This document shows, in pieces, positions 35,809 through 47,511 of a stretch of 64,000 nt of DNA (the stretch's first letter is position 1; each line of letters opens with the position of its first letter). The stretch is taken from the NCBI GenBank assembly GCA_029990175.1, contig JARKIP010000021.1:20031501-20095500 (forward strand), read 5' to 3'. The DNA comes from Petunia secreta. Lineage: Eukaryota; Streptophyta; Magnoliopsida; Solanales; Solanaceae. A program made the translations under genes and the position numbers. A model generated the notes under the pieces. The model was not told the origin of the DNA and searched no databases. It was given only the letters and a program-made list of their open reading frames with translations.

Positions 35809-37709
35809 TCTATATATATATATATATATATATATACTATATTAAAAGCACGAAGGCCCTTAGCAAATATTGATTGAACTTTTTATCCTTCATTAAAAAA
35901 TTCTACAGTAGACAAAATTGTCATTTACTATTTTTATATTTTATTTATTACATTTAATTTTTTTCCTAATTTAAGTTTTAGGTTTTATCTCACGCAGAAC
36001 TTCAAAGTTTTGGACGTGTTTGAGTTTGTTTAGGTGTGGGTAATTGATTGATCTCACGCCAACTATTCAAAATCCAATTATATTAGTTTTATATGGGAGT
36101 TGGGATACCTACAAAGATTTGATATTGTTCTATTAAAGTCAACTTTAATTAGGACTCATACACTTTTGATTCAGCTCCAACTATTAACTATTGCTTGTTT
36201 GTATTTGCTTGGTTGATTGGTCTCTAGGCAACATTTGGATTTTATTTTTAGAGGTGCAACAAGTATTCCTCAATGCAACAAGTGTTCTTCGATGTCTTTT
36301 TATTTTTATTATGAGAAGCTAATCGTAATAAACATTCAATAAACACGACATAGATCTGGTGGTTGTTCTATATTATTCTTATGATTTTAATTCAAATTCA
36401 ATTTCTTGCACTCATTTTGATGTTTCCTTTATAGCACGAATTGATCTCATACAGTCAGGTAAACAACTAACTAGAAGTTTGATATTCTGCTAATTTTGAA
36501 TTACATAGTTGAATATTCTTAATTTGTTGTTTTGTGCTAGCTATATTTTACTAAATATTTTCTATTTTTAAATTTCAGGTATATGCAATTTGGCGCATCA
36601 TGAAAATCCATATATAGCTGATTGTAAGGTAATTTTAATCTTTTTCTTTTTAATTAAATATCTTCTATAAAGATTAATGAATTGCTTTGTATATATTTAT
36701 AAAATATATAGAGTTTCCTAAATAGAATCAACAATATCATTTTCATGAGTACATATATTTTTCCTATAGCTTTTATTCTATATTTGAAATACATTATATG
36801 ATACTTATCACTATGATATTTGATAATTCTGTATTCACTTATGTGGTGCACGATAGACTAAAATTTTTCGATCTGGTTTATGTATTTGAAACCAAATACA
36901 TCATTTAAGTTTCATTCACATAAGTATTGGTATCTTTAGGATAAAATATGTTTCCAGCCGATCCCAGGTACGAGTGGCAACGGTGCCGCTGTGTATGCCT
37001 CCACTATCTTTCTTTTACAAATTCAATTAGTTATTGAAGGTTTGGCCATACATAATGCAGGGAGATTTCTTTTTTTGTTACTTGCCTCTAAGGTAAAAGT
37101 TATATGTAATTGTATGTTCACAACAAATCAATAAATATAAGTAATATATTTTTTTATTTTTAGTTTTTGACTACTAAAATTAAATTACTTAGTTTGGTGA
37201 AACACTCACACATGTAAGGTTCTATATTTGCACATCTACTGCATGTCACTTTTTTTCTTGATCCAATTGTCTTTTTAAATCCAAGCATACTTTTGACCAT
37301 CTTCCCACTATTTCAGGTCATAATTTTGTTAATCAGACTCAGTTTGTGATCAATATTAATATAGCAATTTTTTTATATTTGTTTAGATTTTTGGGCATGA
37401 GCATATCTGATATCAGATTTGACGAGGCTATAATGACTTGAATTGTTGATAATTCATTTGATCCGGTTAGTTATTTAAAATTTTTTGATGATCTTGATAT
37501 TTAGTTAGTGCTAATTAATTTATATTTGATAAATCGATAGGTAGTTGTAACCATAAGTCTTTTTTGGGAATTAATAAATATTAATGATTTCTTAAACTTA
37601 CACTAAATATTTTATAATACTAATTTATTTTATATAATTCTATAAATTATACTCATTGATTTGTGGAACACGTGGTGAAACATGCGCAACGCGCATATCC
37701 ATAGACTAG
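35809..37709 (+). mobile_element. Non-autonomous Helitron, 1.9 kb
   Basis: The sequence begins TC at 35809 and ends CTAG at 37709, inserted between A and T without target duplication. Nine bases before CTAG lies a hairpin (ATGCGC-AAC-GCGCAT, 37682-37696). TC start, CTRR end, subterminal hairpin and AT target are the Helitron hallmarks. The 5' end (ACTATATTAAAAGCACGAAG after the TA run) resembles known plant Helitrons. No Rep/helicase gene is present. Confidence 0.8.
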
Positions 37710-40349
37710 TATATATAAAAGGAGGATAGTAGTTATTTTAGTTAGTGAAATAGTTAGAAAAAAAATTAGGACAAAAGTTAGTTATGTTGGAAGATAATAT
37801 ATTTTGAAATTTGATTAAGCAATAGATTTTTATATATGAATTGGTAGTTTTTTTATGAATTTTGAAGATAAGTTTGAATGTTCCTGTGGGTTTACGAATT
37901 TGAATGTTAACTTATCTCATTTATGGGTAGTTAGAGAAATCTTAGAAGGAAAATGAAATTCTAGAAAGGATTTAGAGAATTCTAGGCAAGAATAGGATGA
38001 TTTACCATTAGTCAAAACGCAAATAAGGATAAGATATCCTTTAAAATATATACACTTATCTCATTCAAATCGGCAAATTAATCAAATATATGAGATAAGA
38101 TGGAGACTTTTTTAAATTTGAATTTAAAAATAACTATCTCAGAGAAATAGGGTGTTTAAAATTAAAGATAAATCTGAAATTGAATTCAACAAAAAGATAC
38201 TGCGTATTTTGAATTTTAACTACACGATAAAAAGTTAACTAAGAATAAAATATTTGAATTTGAATTGAAGATAAAGATAATTATTTTAAATTTACTGATA
38301 ATGTTCATCTCCTCCTCTCTTTTCCCCCTATATAATTCTCTCAAATCCAAAGTGACAGTTTGAAATTCCCAAAGATCATTATTTTCATTATTTTCACGGT
38401 GGTATGTGAGTTATGTTGATTCTTCTTTCTTTCTTCTTTCTTTTATATTACGCTTCTTTCTTTTGATTTTGGTGTACTCATTCATTTGTTTGTAAAATTT
38501 GAACAAACATTTATTTATATAGATTGTGAACTGTTTGTGCACAGATATAATTTTTCCATTATAATAATAAATTTTTTATGTCATCATTTTGCCATGTTTT
38601 CGTCAGATGAAGTCGATCAATTTCGTCATGTATACATGAACAAGAACATGAAGAAAGTGATGGGAGAGGAATATGTATCGAGGTCGAATATACGTTTATT
38701 TGCCAATTCAAAAACTTAAAAATTTATCTGAAATTGTTAAAATTCATTCCTATTCTTAAAAGTTTCATTCATGTTGAGTTCTTTTAGATGTGTTTATAAT
38801 CAATTCGTGAATGTATTTTTCTTTTGCGAAATACAAAGATGGATAGCAAAGATTTTTTGAAAAATTGGACCATTTCTTGACACATATTATGTTTATTCTG
38901 ATTCTGGATAATAATTATGACTAATATAACAATTTTAAGATTTATCAAATTTGTTAACTTGAAAAATAATAGTAATAGGTGGGGTAGTAATTAGTCCCAA
39001 ATTTAAATTGATGAACTAAAGTATATTCATCTTATCTTCTTATTTAATCGTTTTTACTCATATCTTGAGTGCCTGATATGGTACCGGCATTAGCAATAAA
39101 TAATGTGCAAAATTAGTTTTACATGCGAGTTGTTTTGTTTCTACTTTTTTGTTTTGTTTCGTTTCTCTTTCGTTTTGAACTAAATGTTTCTTTTTCTCTG
39201 GGTTATAACTAAATAGTGAATATTTTTACAAGAGGAGATGTTGTATTAAATCTCAACAAGATATTAAAAAGAGATAAATATAGCAAGGATGATACTTTGA
39301 TCATGCAACTTTGAAACTCATGCATGCAAGTTATATCTCTTGCTCTTATAAACTCCTCTGATTTAATAGCATGATTGAATATTATTTCGTAGTTGTATTT
39401 ACAATATTTATGTAGCTTTCTGATAAAGTAGTGCATGAACCAATATTTATATTGTTGATGTATGATCATGACCCTTCCAAAACATGATGATGAACTTTGG
39501 TGAAAGAATTGAAACCTTGATTCGTTCGAAATTTGTCTTATGATAAGAAAGTTATGGTTTGGATTCTAATTAGCAATGAACATATTGAATATTAATGTTC
39601 AAATTTGGTTTATCTTTGATAATTAACATGCACCTGGTGCTATTTTACTCTACTATCCGTTTGATGGTAAGATAGATCTAATTTCAATTAATTTGTTAAC
39701 TTATTGTTTTTATATTTTTTCTTTGTGCAGGGTTTATCAAATCTATCTCATGTATCCTATGAGAAGTGATACAAAAATGAGTATTACCTTCAATACCCAT
39801 TGGGTTCCAAATAATATATTACTGTTTTTCTTTCTTTATAGTAATTTAAAAGTTTCGTTGTTTGTTATTCACTTTAATATTTTTTGTAGTTTGAAAATAT
39901 TATACAGTAGCTTGTGTTTCCAGCCATTCATGAAAATGGTGTTCTTCAATTGTAATTTCTTTGTAGACACTCCAATATATTTTGATGAATTTTGCATATA
40001 AGTTGTTTCAACTTGGGTAAATCTATATCTCATAATATTATCATAAATGAATTCAGAAAACTCTATTTTCTAGAAAATTATCTTATGAATAACTTAAAGT
40101 GAAAATTTGGGTAAATCATAAGAGATCTATTTCAAATAATATAAAGTAGGATTTGATCTAATTTCATGAAATATTGTAAAAATTTTCTTGAATGATTTGA
40201 CGTGTTATGATATGATCTTAAGTAGAGAAGTAACTGAACAAATGCAACACAAACGCAATTATACACTTAATTCCTTACCATATGAGTTAAATTTAGTAGA
40301 TCTCAATTCAATTTCACTTTATTTAAAGAAACAACAAAAATTTAATTAG

Positions 40350-40385
<36 letters not shown>

Positions 40386-40420
40386 CTAAATAACATTGGT
40401 GCAACTTTGCGATAAGAAAT
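37710..40420. other. AT-rich DNA between Helitron and Sirevirus
   Basis: 2.7 kb, very A/T-rich, no supported gene. It begins TATATATAAAAGGAGGATAG right after the Helitron end and includes (TA)n at 40352-40384. It may be the 5' part of a second Helitron whose 3' end is at 51816, split by the Sirevirus insertion. Confidence 0.35.
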
Positions 40421-41331
40421 TGTTGAGAGCTGGTTTTGAAGTATGACAAACAGGAAGGACCCCGAGGTTCGTGCAAGGAACCTGAAGAACCTGGTCCTTG
40501 AAGAGAAGGGCATGCTTGATCGAAAAGATTGCGAGTTGCAAATCCCTGTGGAACTAGGAGTAGTGGCGCGTGGTTGTATACGTATCCTAGTCAAACAAAA
40601 AGAGGCGGTGCCCCAGCTGTGTCTACGAAGTGTGAAAAGAGTCAGACGTTAACATGAAAAAGAGTTACTACGAATCCTAACTTACGTTAATTAAGAGGAT
40701 TCCCAGTAGAAATCAACTAGGGTTACACGACTCATATAAAAGCTAGTAGTAGAGACAGCCGAAGACTATTATTCACAAGTAGAGAGTTGAGTACAAGCAA
40801 AGGCGATCTGATAACTTTCTACGTGAGTAAGCTGAAGAAGACAACCAAACTGCATGCAGAGTATTGAGTCTAGATTTCTTGTCTAGGATCATCGAGTTGT
40901 AAGTTGTCATAATATTGAGCGTTCATTGTTTTACCTATTTGCTTATCCTAGAAGCATATGTATTAGGTAAACTCTTTTGTGATTACTAGAAAAGCTAGAG
41001 TGTAGCTTTGATTAGTGATTAGGGTCTAGAGTGTAGCCCCTTGGTTACAGAGTTTGTAATCTAAAACATTGCTCTTGTGTTAGTGGATTCAGTGCAAAAA
41101 TCCCAGAGTGTGGGTCGTGGTTTTTCTCCCTTGAGCAAGGAGTTTTCCACATAAAAATCCTTGTGTCTTTGGTGTGCGTGTTGGGGTGTGTTCTTGTTAG
41201 AAGGAGGTAGAAGGAAATTCTAAGAACTTTGTTCTACGATTGAAGAACACGATTGTTGTGAAAAATCGGGAGACACTATTCAACCCCCCCCCCCCCTTCT
41301 AGTGTCCTTAGAAGGTGCTTAAAGTATAACA
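40421..41331 (+). repeat. Sirevirus 5' LTR
   Basis: 911 bp, TGTTGAGAGC...AGTATAACA. The TATA box TATAAAAG at 40735-40742 is the likely promoter for the genomic transcript. The run of 13 C near 41284-41296 is 6 longer than in the 3' LTR. Confidence 0.95.
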
Positions 41332-41333
41332 AG

Positions 41334-41345
41334 TGGTATCAGAGC
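41334..41345 (+). other. Primer binding site, initiator tRNA-Met
   Basis: TGGTATCAGAGC, two bases from the 5' LTR. Confidence 0.95.
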
Positions 41346-41386
41346 AGGTCTTCTCTTGTAAGGCTAACACCTTGAGAAGGATCAGA

Positions 41387-43705
41387 ATGAGTGCACCGCC
41401 TACCATTACTGAAGGACAGTCGGTTCTGAGGCCCCACAGTTTAATGGGCAATACTACGCATGGTGGAAGAATAGGATGGAGAATTACATATGTGCTGAAG
41501 ACTATCAACTTTGGCTGATAGTTTCTGAAGAAAATCTGATTCCCACCAAAATAGTTGGTGAAGGAACCACTACCACAAAAGAACCTAAACTGAAAGAAGA
41601 GTTTGATGAGACGGATTATAAGATGATCGAAAAGAATCACAAGGCCAAGCGTTTGGTCATATGTGGTCTTGGTCCGGAAGAGTTCAATCAAGTATCATCA
41701 TATAAGACGGCTAAGGAAATATGGGATGCCTTACAGGTTGCACATGAAGGGACTACAGAAGTAAAAGACTCAAAAAGGAGAATGTTAAAGAGACAATTTG
41801 AGTTGTTTACTATGGGCGAGAAGGAGTCGATTCAGGATATGATGACCAGGTTGACCATAATCACTAATGAAATGAGATCCCTGGAGATGGAATTGCCTGA
41901 AATAGAGATGGTCGATAAAATCCTGAATGTGTTGCCTGAAGCATGGGAACCAAAGATGACTGCCATCATTGAATCCAAACCTTTGAAATCCATCAAGCTT
42001 GAAGAACTAGTTGGAAGCTTGAAGACTCATGAGATGATGAAGGACTCAAAGGCTAAACCATCAGCAAAGAAGGAAAAGACTCTTGCGCTGGAAGCAACAG
42101 AGGAAACTGATGAATATGTTGATCTTCAATCAGTGGAAGCTGCAATGGTAAGTGCCTTAAGACAAAAACTCAATCTGGGAAGGTTTAAAGGTTTCAAACG
42201 AGGAAACAAGGAGAGCTCTAGCAGGAAGAACATAGTTGACAGTCCTGACTACTCTGGGTGCTTCAAATGCTTCAAGAAAGATCATGATGTCATGGACTGC
42301 CCGATGTGGGAAATAGAGTGGATGAAGAACAGAGCTGTTAAGGAAAAGGAAAAGGAAACCACAAAGGAATATGATGCAGACAGAAAGAAGTCAAGATGGC
42401 CCCCAAACTTCAGAGCAGAACGAAGGAAAAAGAAGGAAGCTTTTTATGCCACATGAGGACCAACTGATAGTGAGTCTGATCATGAAAAGGAGGCTGAGGA
42501 TGACTCACCACTAGCACTAGCAGGTATGACAGACGTTGGTTGTGATGAAGAAGATCCTCGAGAACTTAGAGGAGGAAGAGATCCATCAAAGCCACCAGTG
42601 TTCAATGGGACTCATTACAATCACTGGAAGAAGCAGATGAAAAATTATCTGCAGGCAACTGATTACAGGCTGTGGCTGATTGTGAAAAGAGGACCTCATA
42701 TTCCTGTGAAGAGAGCAGTAAACGGTGTCTTGGTGCCCAAGAAAGTGGAAGAACTAGATCCTCAAGATCTGGACTGGTTACAAGCAAACTCCAAGGCTGA
42801 GGGGTATCTAAGAAGAGGACTCACTGATGATGTGCTTGCACGGATACTGGAGTGTAAATCTGCCAAGGAAATATGGAAGAAACTGAAGGAGTTGTACATA
42901 GCTGACAACACCAAAAAGGACTCTGCTCTCATGGCAACTGATGGAGAGGAAGCAGGATGTTCAGCAGAGGTATGCTTGTCTGATCTAAAGGAAACTTTAC
43001 ATACATACTCTTCTAAAAATTTAATTCTAATCACAGCCACCTTGATTGAAGGATATGAAAAAGAAAAACTTGAAAAGGATAAATTAACTGAAGAACTGAG
43101 TAATCTTAGAACTAAGCACAAGAGTCTCCTGGAACAGAATATTGAACTTGAAGAAACTAATGCCATCTTGAAAGGGCAGACTCTTGTGTCAAACTCTAAG
43201 ATTACTGAGCTTGAATTGGAGTGTAATCAGTTAAGAGAGAGTAAGAATGGTAAGCAAGTTATGAGTGAATTTCAAACCTTTCTGGAAGACGAACTGAAAA
43301 GAGCCAATAAAATTCTGGATCAGGAAGTTGAAAAAAATAGGATTTTAAGTCAAAAGGTTGAAAACTCAAAACTTGAACTTACAAGACTGACAAAATGAAA
43401 TAAATCTTCTGAAGCAATGAATTGGGTTCTTGAAAATCAAAACAAAGGAAAACAAGGATTAGGATTCAAGAAACCCCTGCCTCCATATAATCCTAAAAGC
43501 AAATATGTAGGTCTATCTTGTAACATGTTATGCACTTTTTGTGGTAAAACAGGGTCATGTTAAACAAAAGTGTGTTAACATCAGCAAGGCAAAGGCCAAA
43601 AATAAAAGATGTGTTTTACCCAAATGGGCCAAACAAGATCTGATTTATCCATTCTCTCATAAGAAGGGACCCAAGCTTGTCTGGGTTCCTAAGGCTAACC
43701 TCTGA
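41387..43705 (+). pseudogene. Sirevirus gag with duplicated N-terminal domain
   Basis: The start is the ATG at 41387 (MSAPPTITEG); a frameshift follows near 41430. The next frame holds the copia Gag domain (YYAWWKNRMENYICAEDYQLW, then AKEIWDALQ) and a zinc knuckle CX2CX4HX4C (CFKCFKKDHDVMDC, 42261-42302). TGA stops at 42454 and 43396 fall where the frame otherwise continues. At 42580-42900 a second, diverged N-terminal Gag domain appears (FNGTHYNHWKKQMKNYLQATDY, AKEIWKKLKELY), followed by a long coiled coil. A second zinc knuckle (CTFCGKTGH...) near 43533-43570 is broken by one extra G at 43552-43554. A TGA at 43703 separates gag from protease. Gag forms the particle and binds RNA. Confidence 0.8.
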
Positions 43706-43711
43706 TTTGTC

Positions 43712-46700
43712 TTGCAGGCTGGAGTGAGGGAGAACAACTCAAGCTGGATTCTGGATAGCGGTTGTTCTAGGCACATGACAGGAGATAGAAGAAACTTTCT
43801 CTCACTCGCAGCATTTCAAGGAGGCAGTGTAGCCTTCGGAGGAGGAAAAAGTGGTCAGATAGTAGGCATTGGAAAGATTGGGAGATCTCTGGAACATGCA
43901 ATCGAGAATGTCTACTGTGTGGATGGTCTTAGACACAATTTACTAAGTATCTCCCAACTGTGTGACAGAGGAAACGAAGTGAGCTTCTCATCTGTTGGTT
44001 GCATCGTAAAGAACCTACAGAGTGGAGAAGTAGTGATGGAAGGAAAAAGGGTGAACAATGTATACAAGGCATCACTGAAGTCCTTACCTGAAAACAATCT
44101 GACATGCTTGAATGTGCAAGAAAGTGACTCTCAGCTATGGCACAAAAGATTGGGTCATGCAAGTCTTTCTCAGTTAAATAAGCTGGCTTCGAAGGAACTG
44201 GTTCGCGGATTGCCAAGCAAGAAATTTGAAAACATAAAAATGTGTGATGCCTGTGTAAAGGGAAAGCATGTGAGAACATCATTCAAATCAAAGAAAGTGG
44301 TCAGCATAACAAAACCACTGGAGCTGATACATATGGATCTATGTGGACCTATGAGAGTCAAGCCGTGGAGGAAAGAGATTTGTGTTTGTTATTGTGGATG
44401 ACTACTCAAGATACACATGGACCCTGTTCTTGGTCTCTAAGGATGAAGCCTTTGAAAGTTGCAAAGACTGGGCTGGTGTGGTTCAGAAAAGATTAAGTCT
44501 TGAGATCATCAGTATAAGATCTGATCATGGTACTGAGTTTGAAAACTCAAAATTTTCTGAGTATTGTGCAAGGAATGGCATAGATCACAACTTTCTGCAC
44601 CAAGAACTCCCCAACAAAACGGGGTGGTCGAAAGGAAGAACAGGTCGTTAGAAGATATGGCTAGAACTATGCTGTTATCAAGTGGGTTGGCAAGAAATTT
44701 TTGGGCTGAAGCTGTAAATACTGCTTGTTACTTGTTGAACAGGTGTTCTATCAGAGCAATCCTTGACAAGACTCCGTATGAGTTGCTCAGAGGTAGAAAG
44801 CCAAGTATTGCTCACCTAAGGCCTTTTGGTTGTAAATGCTTCGTTCACAACAATGGCAAGGAACCCTTGGGAAAGTTTGACGCTAGGAGTGATGAGGCAA
44901 TATTTCTGGGATATTCCACTCAAAGTAAGGCATACAAAGTGTTTAACAAAAGAACACTAACTGTAGAAGAAAGTATGCATGTCGTATTTGATGAATCAGA
45001 TAAGGCATTGGGAGAGGTTGAAGCAGATGATCAAATAATTGGTTTAAGGAGAGAAGAAAGCATAGACGAACTGGAAGACTCAGACGAAAAGGAGAATCTG
45101 AACACTTCAGACGAAGGGGTCAACTTGACAGGGGGAACTTCAGATGAGGCTGACAATCTAGAAAGCCAGGAAGAAGCTACCCAAGAGAATGCTGCAGGTC
45201 CTTCCAGTCAGATTCAGCTCAAGCCTTGGAAGCATCAAAGCTCGCATCCACTGGAGAATGTCCTATCTGAATTGGACATAGGATTTATGACCAGGTCAGC
45301 ATTGAAGAACTTCTGTGCATTCTTTGCATTTCTCTCATCCTTGGAACCAAAGAATGTAAAGGAAGCTCTAGAAGATCCAGACTGGATTCTAGCTATGCAG
45401 GAGGAACTTCACCAATTTGAACGAAGCAAGGTGTGGCACCTAGTTCCTAAGCCGAAGGACAGATCTATAATTGGAACAAAATGGGTATTCAGGAACAAGC
45501 TGGATGAACATGGGATAGTGACAAGGAACAAGGCAAGACTGGTGGTTCAAGGATACAGTCAGGAAGAAGGAATAGATTATGATGAAACTTTTGCACCAGT
45601 TGCAAGGATGGAAGCCATTAGGATGCTGATTGCTTTTGCCACGTACATGGAATTCACACTGTATCAGATGGATGTGAAGAGTGCTTTCCTAAATGGTTAT
45701 TTGAATGAGGAAGTCTATGTGGTGCAGCCTCCAGGCTTTGTGAGCAATGAATTTCCTGACCATGTTTACAAACTGGATAAGGCTTTGTATGGGTTGAAGC
45801 AAGCTCCTAGAGCCTGGTATGAAAGACTCTCAGGTTTCCTGATGAAAAATGGCTTTTCAAGAGGCAAAATTGACAACACACTATTTCTCATGAAGAAAGG
45901 AAAGGATTTGCTGGTAGTTCAAGTGTATGTTGATGATATCATTTTTGGAGCTACTGATGAAGAACTGAGCAAAGGTTTTGCGGATTTGATGGGTAGTGAG
46001 TTTGAAATGAGCATGATGGGTGAACTGAACTTCTTCCTTGGGTTGCAGATAAAACAGACTCCTGAAGGAACCATGATTCATCAGCAAAAGTATGTCAAGG
46101 AACTATTGAAGAAGTTTGACATGGAAGGAGCAAAGGAAATGACTACCCCTATTGCACCTGGAACAAAGTTAGACATGGACGAACTCGGTCCTTCGACAAA
46201 TGAAACGAAATACAGAGGAATCATTGGCTCACTTCTATATCTCACAGCTAGTCGACCTGATATAGTATACAGTGTAGGACTGTGTGCCAGATTTCAGTCA
46301 AAGCCCAAGGAATCACACTTGACAGCTGTGAAGAGAATCCTGAGATACTTGAAAGGGACTCAGGATTTAGGTCTTTGGTATCCCAGAGGTGGGACTTTTG
46401 AACTCATTGGTTTTGCTGATGTAGATTATGCAGGTCATTTGATGGACAGGAAAAGCACTTCAGGGATGTCACACTTTTTAGGTCCCTGCTTGGTTTCGTA
46501 GGCTACAAAGAAACAAAACTTAGTTGCCCTATCAACTGCTGAAGCTGAGTATGTGGCAGCTGCTTCATGTTGTTCACAACTGCTGTGGATCAAGCAACAA
46601 CTGGAGGACTTTGGTATCAAGTGTGGAGCAGTGCCAATTTTCTGTGACAACACCAGTGTAGTGAACATTGCCAAGAACCCAGTCCAACATAAAAGAACCA

Positions 46701-46873
46701 AGCACATTGATATCAGACACCATTTTCTGAGAGATAATGTGGAAAAGGGTCTGATTACTATGAATTCATGCAGGACTGACGATCAAATAGCTGACATATT
46801 TACCAAAGCTTTGAACAAGGTACAGTTCGAGAGGAACAGGTTGGAGTTAGGGATGACCAAAATACACGGATGA
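43712..46873 (+). pseudogene. Sirevirus pol: protease, integrase, RT, RNase H
   Basis: The domains are in copia order. Protease has the active site DSGCSRHMTG (43750-43780). The integrase zinc finger is visible (WHKRLGHAS...CDACVKG, near 44140-44260), and its catalytic residues lie in HMDLCGP, RSDHGTEFEN and NGVVERKNR. RT includes QMDVKSAFLNGYLNEEVYV (near 45670) and the catalytic YVDD (VYVDDIIFGAT, near 45930). RNase H has FADVDYAG and the later STAEAEYVA, ending with DIFTKAL. Lesions: frameshift near 44361, one-base deletion near 44593, and TAG at 46499-46501 where Trp is expected. The RT domain itself is open throughout. The lineage call (Sirevirus) rests on RT and RNase H motifs. Confidence 0.92.
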
Positions 46874-47511
46874 CCCAGCAGGTAATCCCTTTGTGTTTGG
46901 CTAGTTAAGTATTTGATGTGGTTGCTTGAAACTTGTTATAAATGTCTAGTCTAACCTCGTGCTTGAAAAAGTACACTCGTGTTGTTGTTTTGATCACAAG
47001 GTACAAATAATGTGATCCCATGAAGAACCTACTATGTACTGAGAAGGAACCAGTTTGAACATAAGGAATTGTGTCCAGGTACATTCATCCTACTCTGCAT
47101 GATAGTATTCATAACTGAAATTAAAATTGTCATCCATACGTGTGTCATGGGGGTCTTCCATATTCTCATAACTGTCCTAAATTATAGGAACACATTCCTT
47201 TTTAGGATAGAACTCTTTTTGAATAGCTTGGACCCCACTTCTTGAAAAGGGCTTATTTAATTAGGTTCATAACCGTCAAATCTGTAACTCCTCCCGGTTC
47301 TCGAAAAATTCAAAAAGCTGCTTTTCTATTCTACTCATTACTTCTTGCCTTCCCTAGACAGTGTCAAATCACCAAAACCTTTTCACTTCAACCACACTCC
47401 TTCAATCCCTCACAATTCACCCACTTCTCCTACTAAAACACCAAAATTCTCTCAAACCCTAAAACAGAAATTTCCTTAGAAATCTCAGAAATCACTCATA
47501 AATCTTTCAAG
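46874..47511 (+). promoter_or_regulatory. Leader of the third ORF with telo-box
   Basis: This 638-bp gap separates pol from the third ORF. Its last 200 bp are C/T- and A-rich like a plant 5' UTR and include the telo-box AAACCCTAA (47454-47462), 50 bp before the ATG. A weak TATTTAA lies near 47253. A separate promoter or splice acceptor is possible but not shown. Confidence 0.4.

Noticed and set aside
38486..38719. 77-codon frame
   Set aside because: Short, in AT-rich DNA, with no recognisable motif or splice context; not enough to call a gene.
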